This document shows positions 1-13,800 of a stretch of 64,000 bases of DNA, in pieces; position 1 is the first letter of the stretch; each line of letters opens with the position of its first letter. A program made the translations under genes and the position numbers. This DNA is from Hymenolepis diminuta (Eukaryota; Platyhelminthes; Cestoda; Cyclophyllidea; Hymenolepididae): the NCBI GenBank assembly GCA_900708905.1, contig CAADRB010000004.1, positions 1-64,000 of the forward strand, given 5' to 3'. Below the pieces are notes generated by a model. The model was not told where the DNA came from, made no database searches, and saw only the letters and a program-made list of their open reading frames with translations.

Positions 1-117
1 AAGCTCTCTCCCTCTTTCTTCGTTCTCGTCTTTCTCTCACTTTCGACAACCTTTCCTTTTCGCGTTTTCGAGTTGACCAAAGTACTCGTTTGTCAAACCG
101 GAGGTGAAGAGATCAAG
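1..117 (+). repeat. 0.1 kb repeat, copy 1
   Basis: The first 100 or so bases (pyrimidine-rich, starting AAGCTCTCTCCC) recur almost unchanged at 20711-20826, same orientation, with one inserted T and a few substitutions. The copy may extend left beyond the window. Confidence 0.9.
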
Positions 118-811
118 ATTCATTGGTCGATGGTCAATCGCATATCAAGCTGTTTATCATCTTAAAGAAGTGTTTGGCTTAATTAGTATAGCAAATAAAG
201 AATCACTGAGATAAGATACCGAGGATGACACCGACAACAACACGTTGACTCAAGTAAGCCTGATGATGCAGCTCTTTGGCATTTCCCAAGAAGTAAGTTA
301 TTAAGAACATGGGAGCTTTACACAACTGGACTTATGCATAATTCTTGGTTTCAAATCTGACATGTTTAAATTTACTTTATCTCTACATCAGCAAATGTTG
401 TGATTCTAAAGTCACGTATCCAAACCGCATCTTTGACATGACCTTTATCAAAAGATTTCGCTCAGTATTTAATAATTCAAACGCTCCATTTTTAATGTAG
501 TAGTTATATTTTTCATTCTATATATTTTTGGTGCTGTATCGAGAAGAAGGTGTAGGCGTAACAGCTGAGGGCTGTCAGCTAACAACATCAAACGACAGGT
601 CCAAAAGTGTGACACAAAGGTTGCTCCTGCCAAAGTTTATTGAACAAACAACGGCGAGGATCCGAGTGGGTAATAGAGAGAGATGAGGGACAAAGGAGAT
701 GTGAGAGAGGCGTAAGAGCCGATAAATGACAAGTATGTATCTGCCCCCTCCTGTGTGTGTATATAGTAAAGGGAGCACTATATAGTTCCATAGAAAGGAG
801 TAGCCAAATTA

Positions 812-1100
812 TTATAATATGCTCTTCTCTGTAGGGTACCACAACCGACTCTTAGATTCTCCAGGGCATTATACTAGTTACAAATACGACCCGACAACGT
901 CACAATTCAAAACGACCCAAATCACTATATCAAAATAAGACGCATGTTCGTGTATCAATAGTTCGATTCATATTATGCGCCATATGCAATCGTAATGTAA
1001 ATAAATTCCTTCGAATAAAAGAGAATTAAAAGGTGGAAAATAAGGAATTTTGCATATGAGAATTATTTTGGGGAAAATATTATTTTCTTACATGTAACAA
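812..1100 (+). repeat. Left inverted-repeat arm
   Basis: Matches the reverse complement of 3115-3415, and more weakly 3438-3615 and 21505-21715 in direct orientation. Confidence 0.85.
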
Positions 1101-3114
1101 GTAGTGACCGGGATAAAAATCTTGAAAAGCAAATTCTGAAATGGTTACACATCCAACCGTTCCATGCCACTAAATTGACCACCCCAATCTACTCAAAATT
1201 GGGGGACCGGAGAGTAATTGAATATGTCTTACCATATTAGTGCAGAAATTGACTCTGTTGGGGGAGGGGAGAGAGGGTTCGTTTCGTATCACCTAGTTTG
1301 AATAGATACCTCATAAGCCATGTGGGTTTTCTAGGACATTCTCCGTGTCCTTTAGGTAAGACAGGATGCAAAATCTTGTCATTCTGGGAGACAACTGGGA
1401 ATATAATCGTTGACACTTCAACCATCTATATTCTACCAATTATAACAGGAACGGTGGTAATAAAACGGAGGCAATTGAAATCAGCAGGCATATTAACAGA
1501 AAAATTCGAAGCGAGAAGCAAGCAGACGAAATAGAGGTGGAATAGTTTGAGAGGTAGATGGATACGGTGGTTGCTAGAAGCGGCAGTGCGAGTAGCTAGT
1601 AGTGTATGTATTGGTAGATTAAGGAGTTGCTTGTGTGTATGGGAGAAAAATATCACTTTTAGGTATAAACGGGACATATGAGGGATACAAAAGACTTAAG
1701 ACAACGTTTGGAAGAAGTGTGGAACGAATTGCTCTTGACTTCGTTGCTAACATGACGCAAATTTGTGAGTAATTGGGTAGGAATTTGTAATCAAAGAAAA
1801 GCGTAATCAATATGACCACGATAAAGTGAATAAGGGGAATAAGTGGTTTGACTTCTGTTAGAAGAAATGATAACTAATTTACTCCGCTCCCAATATTTCT
1901 TCTATGAATAATAATGTAATTTCTTTCTTTATTTCCCCACCGATAAAAGACATTTGATAATTATTCTTATTCGTTTAAGCCGATACCGACTGAGATTGAG
2001 TTTCGTTAATACACTCGTGTTGACTATAAAGTGCCTTCTTATCTGCCGCGGGTTATTAGCTTCTGTGTTAAGTTGTTATATTATCGAGTTTTCTAGATTG
2101 TTGGCTCTGCTAGATTACTACCCGAACTCCTATTTGGTTACGTCATAGCAACTTCAATAAAGTGAAATTATATGGTAAAACAGGTTAATCGGTTGGTATA
2201 CTCATGCTTCACCTCTGACATCGCTTCCGACCTTGAAATGTTTATAATTAAACATCAAAAAATAATTTATGTATTATTATTATATAACGCAACTACTTAT
2301 CATGACAGTAAATGTTATCTTGTGAAAAGAATTCGAAATCATAGATATGCTTCTCAGAACCTTTTAATATCTATTAAAAGTGCTCTCTTTTATTTCAATA
2401 TTTTCATCACTTGTGTTTCATCCGATACCTCTTAATGATTTATGCCGTTGATTGCAAATTCTGCTATTCACAATAGACAAAATTGATTTTTGGATATCAG
2501 AACAGAGGAAAACGATAAAGGTATACATAGATAGAAGACAATAAATGATACTCTTTATCATTGTTAATGGGCTGTGTTTGGTATCTAGAAGATTTTGCTT
2601 ACTTTATGAGGCCAACGAATAAAACTGTGTGTATTTGACATAATTAACAATGTGAATGAAGAATCATACTGAGATAAACGACAAGGTAGTGATTTACTGC
2701 GAAACCAATGCACATGTTCCTCGACAAAGCAAAATTTCGTGTATTTCGTGATAATCTACAAAATATTCCATTTTTGTGATCATTTCAAATACTGCTTTAG
2801 TTAAATGAACGCGGCCCGATGATGAAGATTTTACATTTTTTTAATAATCTGATTATTTGATTGCATATTTTTTGAATTTGCCAATATTTATCTCTGACTA
2901 ACTTGAAACTGCGAAAAATCATTTCAAAATATTCCGTTTCACTACACTTTAAAAGTTCATCATTAAAATATACCTTAAAACCTTAGATTACAACAATCTT
3001 AGGAAGTACAAAAGTATTACTGATAATTGACGGGTGAAGGGGCTATTGCGAATTTACAAACATGTGTTTACATTTTGCAAAATGTAATCGAAATTATCGT
3101 TTTTTCTCTGTAGG

Positions 3115-3415
3115 TAACCGTCATATATAAGAAAATAATATTTTTCCTATAACGCTTCTTATAAGTAGGATTCTTTGTTTTCCACCTTTTAATTCCTGCT
3201 TCTTCTAATTCCCCCTTATTCGGACGAATTTATTTACATTACGATTATAAATGGCGCATAATACAAATCTACCTATAGATGCGAAAACGTGCGTCTTGTG
3301 TTGATGAGGTGGCTTGGGTCGTTTTGAATTGTGACGTTGTCGGGTCGTATTTGTAACTAGTGTAATGTCCTAGAGAAACTAAGGGCGGTATCCTACAGAG
3401 AAGAACAGATTATAA
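3115..3415 (-). repeat. Right inverted-repeat arm
   Basis: Reverse complement of the left arm, with small insertions (an extra GAAGAAGCAG-like block near 3200) and substitutions. Confidence 0.85.
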
Positions 3416-3437
3416 CAGTAACATAGCCAGTAGAGAT

Positions 3438-3615
3438 ACAAAACAACCAAGCCACAATGTCAAAACACAACTCATGTTTCATCTAATATTTCAATTTATT
3501 TATATGAAATTTACAACCGTTCCAATAAAAGGAAGTTGAAAGGGAAAATTAGAGAAACTTACACGTAAAAATTATTTTTGGAGAAAATATTATTTTCTTA
3601 TACGTGGCTGTAACC
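3438..3615 (+). repeat. Third, diverged copy of the inverted-repeat arm
   Basis: Direct-orientation copy lying just outside the right arm. It keeps the ACAAAACAACCAAGCCAC and GGAGAAAATATTATTTTC blocks, with the middle rearranged. Confidence 0.55.
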
Positions 3616-4782
3616 GAATCTAAAAGCGAACAAATGCGGTCCCTAAAATATCTGAGACAAATTTAACATATTCTGCATAACTAATTGTCGAAAACAAATA
3701 CCGGTAAATGACAAAGTTCCTTCGATTGTTACGGATTATGTTAAAGAAAAATAAGCATAAAATTTCGAGTGCTATTTTTCGTATCTGCTCATTCTAAGAT
3801 CACCGTTTATCCTTCTGGATGTTCGTTAATCAATATATCATAAATTTTTATTTACGCAAAAGAATTTTTTTGTGACAAAGTTAAATCTTTCGCTAAGTTA
3901 TATCTACAAGCAATCTGCGTAATTGTTAACAGACTTAAATTTCGCAAAATGCAGAACTTGATATTTTAGAAATTTGTTGCAGTAATCGATCATAAATTCA
4001 GAGATAAAAAGATTAAAAATTATAGGTTGATGCAGGTTAGGTATAGTTAATTATTAAATAAAAATATTTATCAGAAAATCTTTAAATATATGTATTTTTA
4101 AATGCTTGAAAATAAGGAACAATGGACTTCGCTAGACTATTATGGTTATCTTCACATAAACCTCAGACTAAGCTATAAACAGGCCCTCTGGGATCATTTT
4201 AACTATTATTAACAATATATGACTCGAGTTTGTGATAGGGATCTCGAAGGTGCTTTTCTGGGATATTTACATTTCATCTTCTCTCTTATTTGCAGAAGTA
4301 ATCAGTGTGATTAATCATTCACACCACTTGATGTGTGTCGATAGCATTAATCTCAAAAATATTTTTGATTTGGTGGATTATGCAATAACATACGTGCAAT
4401 CGGCGTATAATAAATTATTAATCCCCTTCCAATAACCGAGACAGGATGAGCGAGTCAGGGCTGCATGTTACCATTATATATATATATATATATATAAACT
4501 GATGAACATCTGCACTCGAAAATGTTCAAATATCGTTTCAAAACCCGCCTCAAGTGAGATATGTCTTCACTGTATGCTGAATAGAAAATAAATATGATAA
4601 AAATTTTCGGAAAGATGTTTTATTAAACAATAGATAAACTTTAATGAAATCTCATAAATATTCTAGTTTGAGATTGCATTACATATGTCTCAATAATGTC
4701 ATTTTAATATTTCGTTTTAAGTGATGTTTGTAAAACGCTCTAGAAATAAGTATCAATTAGCCGAATTTTTGTTGCCGATACA
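3616..4782. other. AT-rich sequence upstream of Hakai
   Basis: No repeat match or coding frame that I can support. It ends with a (TA)n run and the presumed 5' region of Hakai. The promoter cannot be placed by eye. Confidence 0.4.
4474..4497. repeat. (TA)n microsatellite
   Basis: About eleven TA units, some 290 bp upstream of the Hakai start codon. Confidence 0.95.
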
Positions 4783-4810
4783 ATGAGTGGGACTAATGAT
4801 GAATATCCTG
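4783..4810 (+). CDS. Hakai: Hakai exon 1 (start codon)
   Basis: ATG at 4783 gives MSGTNDEYP plus one base before a GTGAGG donor at 4811. The one-base phase fits exactly with the exon starting at 4942, where the joined codon becomes GAT (Asp). The short acidic N-terminus before the RS stretch is plausible but has no homology support, so the start is inferred from splice phase alone. A non-coding upstream exon could exist. Confidence 0.6.
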
Positions 4811-7800
4811 GTGAGGAAATGTTCAAAATAAGTTGTATTTTTTAAAAAATTGCGAACCCCTTTTGTTGCATAATTATTTACACTTTCAAATTCTGGGCTT
4901 TATATTAAACAAAATATATGTACATTCATTTGCTCATGTAGATGTAAATAATTCCTCCGAACTCAGCACTGACAAGCTCAAATCTAGTTCTAGACACTGT
5001 CAACGTGTTAGTAGCTCTCCTCACTCCCGCAGTCGCAGTCGGTCGCGTTCCTCTGGCAGCTATCGCCGACATTCTAGACGTCATCACAGCAATCGATCTA
5101 GTGATAGTCGATCCAACAGTTCTCGTTCTTCGTCTAGATCCTACTCTAGATCAGGGTCTCGGAGCCGTAGCAGATCTCATTCTCGTGAAAATGGTGGCGC
5201 TATCCAGCAAAAGGACCCTCGTGATCGTTCTATGAGACATCGTTGGTCAAATAATGTTCGTACTCAGTTTTATTATCTTTTCAATGCTTACTGATGTGAA
5301 TTATCAATTTAATCCTGCCGTTTTCACAGGTATGGATGATCGGTGAAAAAGTTAAAGACCTCACATTTCATGTTTGCGACATCTGTGACAAACCCATTGT
5401 CATATATGGACGTTTAGTAAGTAAATCTTCTTTATGTATTTATTTTTATTGATTTTCCAAATGATTTTTTCCCTATTTTGTCATTTTAGAAACCTTGCAA
5501 CCATATATTCTGCTTTACTTGTGCTCTATCATTATCGGGTAAATGCCGTTGGTAAGTTCATTTCTACTCATTTATTATCAGTAGAAGCATCAAAATTTAC
5601 TTTTATTTACATACTCTTAATTTTAACAATAATGCTTTATTATGCTTATTTCTCGATAATCTTTCTTTTATTTCCATATTTGATTTTCTCACAGTCAATT
5701 CGTTTCATTCCTTTTAATCATAGTAGGTTCTGGCTTTTTATTTGAGGTCTTAAAGTTTGCTACAGATGAATTTTTTTCTTTATTTCAAAGAAATTGATAA
5801 CATTTATCCCTTTAATGATCAGAATTGCAGATACCTTGGTAGGCAGTTAATATGTTGGCTATTAAGAGTATCAAACTAAACGTATGTACTGTGAATGTGT
5901 GGCCAACTTTTAAAGTCAATCTATCGATCAAACCGATCTGGACAACTGATTCTGAAGTTTGTACAAGATACAATTAATTGTATCTAAAAACAGACCGTAT
6001 GTATTTTGTTTGGGACTTATTGGCTCCTCCATCCTAGCAATGCATCATGCAGATGACATTTCCCTTTATAATTTTTGAACTTTTATGACTCCCCATCATA
6101 GAATAAATTGAAAAACTTATGTTCACGTTTGTAGTCTTAATCATCGGATTATAAATTAGCACATATTTTCAAGCTTTCCGAGTTTTTATCGAAATGTACG
6201 TTAAATTGATACTGATGTAACTCAAATATCGATATCTACTACCTCAACTATCAATCTCCTTTTGGAAGGTGTTTTTCAACACACTTTGAGTACAGGGGTA
6301 ACGTCATTGAGCCTCTCTTTTCAGCAACTCGGATTCTGCAACCCTTTCCCTCTCTTTATTAGCCAAAATTAACCCCTTCGTTGGATGTTCATCGGTGATA
6401 ATCGAACTCGCGACTTCGCGGATGATCGCATTAACCACAACTACCACTTTAGTATTTTCTTCCAGACATGATTTAAAATAAGTTAATAAGAATATTTCCC
6501 CGTTTTCGTCTCCCTACTGCCTAATGTATTCAAATTGTTTGTACGGTGTACTGATTAGTGTTGTTGACTTTTCGCTTATTGCCTGTAATAATCTATTTGA
6601 TTTAACTGATCTCATGAAATGAATCTGTTGTCTAATATTCGGTTTGGTTTGATGATTACTCTTATTTTAAAATACTGTCACTTTGGGTTTGTTTTGTTTT
6701 CGCTATTCTGCGAGCAATGGAAACATTTCTCCTTCCCCCTTTGAGGAGCACTCACGCTTTTGTCAAATAAATAGGTTAGTGGTCCCTGTATCCAATAGTA
6801 AAGGTTGGATAGTGACGGGCGAAATGGAGTGTTAGTTAATCTCAAGTCTGAGATGATAGGAGCGGTTTTAGGTACTCTACATATATAGCCAATCGACTGT
6901 TAATAATAAATCGTTTGAGCTCAAAGTTGTTGCAATATATATTCAGCCTCTTGTTATAAGGTATGTTGTCGTTGTTCAGACCCCAGAGAGGGGGAGAGAG
7001 GACAGGAATTTAATCAGGAAAGATTTGTCTAGTAATCGGGCATTTATTGATGTTATTAAGGGTCTATATACCTGAATTGGGTTTGTCCGGATTGATTGGT
7101 CGCAAAATATTGAACCAATAGTTGGTCTTCGTTATTCGATGTGGCGGAATACGATTGGTCTGATAATGGGCCCATTGATGGAATGGCAGCTGATTTCAAC
7201 ATGCTGTAATCTATCACAGTGATGACGTGGATTCGATATATCACTTGTGCACGGCAAGATATTGTTTCGCCTTTTCAATATGAATTATAAATTATTAGAG
7301 GCATCAGACATGTAGATTATTCCTCTGTCAATAGTTTCTCTTAAAATAGCTAGAATTTCGATCTTTGATAGCATTATTACATATAACCTTCACAGATTAA
7401 CTATTTCAAGATGGCATATCGGTATCGTTCGCACCTATCAATTCGGTGATCAAGTGATTGAAATCCTTTAATTCACGTTCAGTGACAAAAATCCGCACTG
7501 ATTAATACAGGTAATGATAAACAAATCCTCAATTTGTCATGGGAATTATTATCCATTAAACGAGCTAATGGCATATTTCGCTATTATTATTAGGGATTCA
7601 TTAAAGTTCGCCTTAATTAGAGCCTCCTATGTTGTACTAATGCTAGCTGGCATCATCATGCCATCTTAGTCATTTGAAAAAATGTAATGAGATTATAATG
7701 CTAACTATATAAAATAATCAATTCATTTGATTTCACTTAGAAATCCAAGGGCGATTTATGAGATTAGAATTTTGGAATAATAGAGCATATTAGCGCTCAT

Positions 7801-10800
7801 TAAGTGAAAAGATAACTATTCGAATCTAATTAAGCAAAACTCTTCCGATGCCTCGACTTTATTCTCAATTTCTACTTGATTCCCTACCTTTCATCCCATA
7901 TTGAACTGTTACTCTTCTCTGTGTTCATGTACTTCTCCATGAAAAAAATTGTACATTGTTTGTCTTGCCGTAATTATTGAAAATTACGGCAGTTACGGAA
8001 AATAATTAGTTTTTAATTTTCCTGCTCCCAGTACTACAAATTTTCTAAATTTTTTCACCTTGTTATTACTATAGAATAAAATGTAGGTTTTGATGAAACA
8101 CTACTTCCGTTTTTATGTAGAGCTGCTTATCTTACCTTTGTTGAGCCTTGCTATGTAAAAATTCACGTAAGCTCATATTACTCCTGTTAGTTCCCTTGCT
8201 AATCAAAGACCAAATGTACTAGTTGTAAATTTGGGTATATACCTATCAACTGAATGTAAACTGTTTTGTGAAACACGAGCTTATGACAGTGCAGATAGTT
8301 ACGAGTTTTCGTTCTTGAGAACTAATATCTGTGATTCCCATCCGGTCGGCAAATAGCTGGAGTCTATTACGTAATAATCCCGAATGTTCAAGTCGTGAAG
8401 GTATTTTTGACGAAGCGATGCCAATTGCAACTTGGGTTATACAGAAATCATCGGCTTCAGAGCCAAGATCTCTCAATTTTACAATCCGCTTTCCTCTCTT
8501 CAGTAAATTTAATGTAATGAAAGCTGTGTTCCAATTGCCCAAATCGTATTTTTGATGTGATCTTTTGGTATAATGGACTTAATGACTACTGATAACTGTT
8601 TACAGTAGCTGAAATCGCGAATGTTGAAATTCAGAATATTTGACGAATCTAAAGATCGATTAAGATGGAGAGCATAGTGAAATAGCCCCAATAGCAGTGA
8701 CCATTTGTAATCATTACTGCTTATGATGCGTCAATTTATTTATGAGTAGCATCAAGGATACGTTTTGGATTTCAGTACATTGAATTGAATTGAATTAGTC
8801 TGTGATATCTGCAGTTTAGATTTGCGGTAATCAATTCTGGTATAATTTATTGAGTAATCAGTATTTTCTCTTTATTTTGCACTCCACAGAGTAGATTTAA
8901 ATTTGCAAAGACCATAGGAAGCGCATCCAGTAGTAAAATATGTAGAAAATCAACAAGAAGGACTTCTAGTACCCAATTTCCGGTAGCCTTAAGTTTTATA
9001 GTGATAATGGTGGCTAAAACGCCACAGTAGAATAACAATCTCAATGTGAGCCTCTTCAAGCCATCTTTGGAAAGGTCGAAAATGTATATTCTTTCAAACT
9101 AAGAGATAAAAATCTCTATTTCTCCCTAAATTACTTAGTCATAGCTTTAAGTATAGATCCTCTTGTCAGAATGATAAATGTTTACTATCTTTATTATTAT
9201 AATCCACGGAAATGGAGAAAAATGTTACAATTTTCCATTCCAGGAAAGCAATTGAATTCTGGCAAATAAAATTCACTAAGGATTAAGGGGAGGTGATCGA
9301 AAAGGGAACGTCGAGTGAGTTACTTTGTTTGATTTTCCGATTTGGGTCGTAGAACGTTCACTTGATGGGGGCTGTTCACTGCTTCACATTCCAAAATTCA
9401 AATTTCACATCTCGTCCCCTCCATTATTGAGCAGATTCTTATCCATAACTTCCAGTGCTTGTTGGTCAAATGTTTAATTATAATGGTCGGTGTTGTCACG
9501 TCAAATAATTTCTTTTAAAGACTGAAAATCACATGGTTTTGCTCACTCGTAGGCAGTTTGCATGATATTAACATAGCAGAGGTCACAGGAGCCTAATAGA
9601 ATATTTTCGACGCACTAGAAAGTAACTCACAAGCTTAATTTCTCATGCTCTAGATTACCGATTGTTGGGTTTCTACTGAAATTAATATCGCTGCAATTAT
9701 TGACTAACCAATCATCGAATACCTAATCTCATATAAGTAACTTTATTTTTCTAATAAAAAACACCGAATCAGCTACAGGGCTTCTTCGCATTCTACAATC
9801 TGAGTAGCGTGTAACTCTATAAAGGGAAATTGAGCGATTATAAAGAAGCTGTCTATAAAGAAAAAATTACAGCCTACGCTTGGTCACTTTATGCTAATAG
9901 AATTTACTAGCGTTCGGGGAGTTATTACTACTCGAATAATGATGTAATAATAATGATTGAATAACCAATAGAGAGGATAATGCGCTTCAACGGCTCATAC
10001 CTAGAATCCTTCTGTTTGAGAAGATTGAGTTTGCTTGTTCATTTAAATCTCCTACCTGGTTTTAGCAACCTTTTGGCAAAGAGTAGCGGGATTTTTATGA
10101 ATTTTTAAAATTAAGATTACCAATTGATTAACCTTTTCTTCTTATAGCTAATATAATGAGAGGTGGTAAGAAAGAATCGTATTATTATCATTACCCCTAG
10201 CGCAATAAAAATGTAATATTTTAATCAATGGAAGACATCTAGTTGATGGGACTAACGAACCAGTCCAATAAGGTATGCAGAGGAGGGGGGGNNNNNNNNN
10301 NNNNNNNNNNNNNNNNNNNGTTAAGGATCTCACACTTATTACTTTGCTTAAAATCAAGGGCATCGAGTTGTCCTTTTTTAAATTTGGAAAGTTCACAATG
10401 ACATACAATGTCCCGAATTCATGGGTGCACTCATTGATCAATTGATTTTTTCCGTGGTTATTCATGCCACCCAGATTTATTTAAACCATTTTACCACAAG
10501 TAGGGGAGATTATCATCGATACATCTGGTATAGCACAGCTCATCACAGCCTACCCAGGAATCTTAATGTCTTTTATTTCTCAAATAAAGGTGTGATGCCC
10601 CCTACATATCTTGTGATCGCCACCTGCTAGGCAACATCTACCAATGTACAGAGGATCCAAAGTGTCGTCGTACGTACATGAGTCAACGCGATCTTCAAGC
10701 CCACATTAACCATCGTCACAAGAAGCTCACCAAAGTCGTCCCTCCTTCAACATCAAATCAAGTCAAGACCGCTGCTCTTCCCTCCGTTAATAAACCACTA

Positions 10801-13800
10801 CCACAGGCAAACTACACAAGTAATTCAGTAAAACTACAAACGAACCTTAGTGTTCCCCCACCATCTCTACTTGTTTCTGGTGGTCAGGCGACTAATGCAC
10901 CATCGCCATCACAACCTCACAATGCCCTGTTAGTTGCCCCGTCCTCCGGTCACCAAGTGGGAAGGGGAAATTCCAATGCAGGAGGAGGAGAATTCGCTAC
11001 AATTGCAGCCCTGGCCGCAGCGATTCAAGCGAATCCAAACGCTCTGGTTGCTTCCTTAGCCGTAGCTGGAGGCTTAAATGTGGGTTTGATAGGTTTGTAA
11101 AGTTCTATTAAGTAGTGGTCAACATCACGAAATTGGTTATCATCGGTACACATCCAGTGATATGTATTAGCAACCGCATAATGGTTAAAGCTTATTAACA
11201 GAACGGAATAGTAGAATACGAGCTGCTCAAAAGAGTGGCCGAAGTACTTTTAGCATTTTCCCTAACGAGCTTGTGAAATTTAAGGGGTTTATTATCTTAA
11301 ATATGGTTAGTAGCCATTAATATAGACTATATTGCCATCGTAATCTCTTCATCCAGGATCTCTAGTTTAAACGACGGCTTCATTGTTTAGGAAGTCTAAC
11401 TGCTTATATATAAGAAATTGACTGTCGGGTTAGCTCATAATTTATCCAGTGACGGGACCTCGTTCCCTAGTATGGGCTCGATAGATTAGTGTTCGAATTA
11501 TCCTGTGCCTGAGAGTCGAATGAAATTCTGCTTCTAATCGGCTTTAAATATTTGTTGCGGCTAATGATTAGCACTTCCTACTGTTTATTGGGATGTTGAC
11601 TATATTTAGCTACTAACCATGAATCCTGAGATGTCTAAAATCCACATCGCAGGCTGCTAAATTGCCAGCCCTAATCTACTTAACCTAGATGGGAGGGTAA
11701 GGGAAGGGACTTACCGAAGGGGACTATGTTTAGGGAGTTTGTTTACAGCAAAGTAAGTAGCAGCTATCCGACCTTTATTGAGGTCAGTTACTGAATCTGG
11801 AATTTATTGACAGAATAAAATGCAGAACTAGTAGACAGTGAGGGGTGTTTGATGGTTAAGGATCAATAATAATTCCTAACTCAACCCATTAAGAGTAGAG
11901 ATGCTATTTTGGAGTTTCTCGAGTATAGAAATGTATATTTAATTATTCCACTATTTAATGGCATTTGCCATTTTAACTTATTTGGCCAGGATTATCTGTT
12001 GTTCTAAATTTCTTGATCTTCACTCGGAAACATGGTTGAATAAGGGAGGATTACATTGAAGATAACCAGTGAATAGGATTCAGATGAATCCGAATGTCCT
12101 ACCCGTTGTTGAATATAAGTTTTATTTATATTTCTAGGTATATTGAAGCAAATGTTATGTTGGATCTATTTAATCAAATATGCTCGGGTTAAGGTTATAC
12201 CTAAGATACGAGGAAGGGAGAAGGACGTGTGAAATTTGAAAATTTCGGTTCTGAAAAGTGGAATGGAAGCTACGTACAAAGCTACAGAAGCTCAAATTTC
12301 TGCATATCAAAAGAAGTTTATCATGTGTTTCGACATTGAGGGTTCGGATACCATAGAAGGTAGAGAATTTTTTGAAGTGACTCTGATATTATGACTTTTA
12401 TTAGCTTGGGGGTTGTTGGCCGAATACTTGCACTTGTGACTATTTTCACCGCACATTTTAGATGCCATTTCTAATCTATTTGATATCAGGTGGAAAAACG
12501 TAAACCCAGAACTCCAAGAATTAATGAGGTTGGATGGTGGCGCCAGTTTCATCCTCATTGCTACAGAGTAATTAGCCCGTGTAAAATAATGTCTGCAGTA
12601 AATGTAGCTTTATTCTCCTAGACGAATTTTGGCTGAAAAAACTCACATTCAGCTATCTCTCTTTTTCTTATCTCATATTTTCGAATATTCAAAGAATTCA
12701 TCGGTTTTCTTAAAGACTGGGAACAAATTTTTCAGATTAAAATTTAAAATTCATGAATAATTCATGCGATTAAGATGAATGAAGAATTTTTTTATTAAAC
12801 GATCTGTCTATGGATTTACTGAGATGTAATTCACTGTTTACAGAAGCAGTTTTTAATGGAAAATGCAGCAGAAGAAATACGTAACGTGAGGTTTTATGTG
12901 AAAATCAAATTGTACATAGGCATTCATCTGCGGTATCCTAGACCGTTGGGGACTCCACCATAAAATTTGCGGTCTTCAGTTATGCACGATAGTTTTTGAT
13001 AATATTTGCATTGATCAGAATATGTACTTCCATAATTATCTTTCACCATCATTGAACTCAACCGGTTTTCGAACCAAGTAGCATGATGCTAACCTGCCAT
13101 GTTATTAAGCCTTTAAACATCTGGAGCTCTTTATAGGGATTTAGTTCCTGATCAATATCCGGAATTCTTGTAAATTTCTAGAAATTTAGATTTCGTAAAA
13201 CCGTACGGTCAAGGGGAAGTGTTTTCTCATTCGTCTTAGGCAGAGAAACTGAGCCTCTGATGAAAAAATCGCATTTTGGTATCCGTCCGTTCACCTAATT
13301 TAACCAATAGATCGATCACCCCAATTGCTCTATTTGCACTGATAAGTATCAAACCTATTATTACAAATTGGCAAGAGAGTACGTTGATCGTTACTCTACC
13401 AATAGGTACTATTTAAATCATCCTGTCTTTGCAATTATATCTAATGGGTAAAATTTTTTATTCCTACATTTCTGGTTCCTGTTTTTAGTCCTTTTTGAAT
13501 GGTGACATTTGCAGCGTCGATAGCTTGATTACCTATGCCAATACATTTATTGTTTGGATACATGTCGAATGAAACATGAAATAACTCAATATTTGAGATG
13601 ATGTCTTTTTGCATGGACACGGTAAAAGTTTTTAGTGTATGGCATTTCGGACTAGACTGTTGTCTGCTAGTGTTGTTGTTTATGAAGGCAAATATTATAA
13701 TGATGTGAAAGGTTGTGTCTGTGATGTCTCTGGCTGTTTGTCTGTTTTTGGCCTTTTCAAAACTCTCCTATCTCCCCTTCCACAGTCGTGGCCACTTCTT

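Larger units (their letters stand above)
812..3415. mobile_element. Element with about 290 bp terminal inverted repeats
   Basis: Left arm 812-1100 and right arm about 3115-3415 are inverted copies of each other. Both ends read TTATAAT then, three or four bases on, TCTTCTCTGTAGG. Inside the arms a stretch of about 46 bases from the ACTAGTTACAAATACG motif is identical, and both arms end with an ATATTATTTTCTTA motif. No flanking target duplication is evident. The 2 kb interior holds only short open frames (1954-2148 and 2172-2435), none like a transposase. It looks like a non-autonomous DNA transposon or foldback element; two independent insertions of a shorter repeat in opposite orientation would look the same. 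Confidence 0.6.
5552..10589 (+). other. Hakai intron 4 (about 5.0 kb)
   Basis: Between the GTAAGT donor and the AAATAAAG acceptor. It contains a SINE-like copy (6240-6450), a perfect 10 bp-arm hairpin (7966-7991), a weak minus-strand open frame (8246-8542), a family B repeat (9340-9640) and a 28-base assembly gap at 10292-10319 preceded by a G run. The remainder is AT-rich with no coding signal I can see. Confidence 0.8.

Noticed and set aside
263..292. Short upstream exon (ATG ATG CAG...) before GTAAGT at 293
   Set aside because: A good donor, but only ten codons, in a repeat-derived area, and no partner exon in phase could be found.
5005..5235. 76-codon + frame in the RS region
   Set aside because: Shadow of the RS-coding exon in another frame.
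4833..5294. 153-codon + frame starting before the RS exon
   Set aside because: Its first 36 codons are intron sequence; the start is not ATG, and the acceptor at 4941 with phase match to the ATG exon at 4783 explains the real part.
5434..5745. 103-codon + frame
   Set aside because: Overlaps Hakai exon 4 out of frame and runs through its flanking introns.
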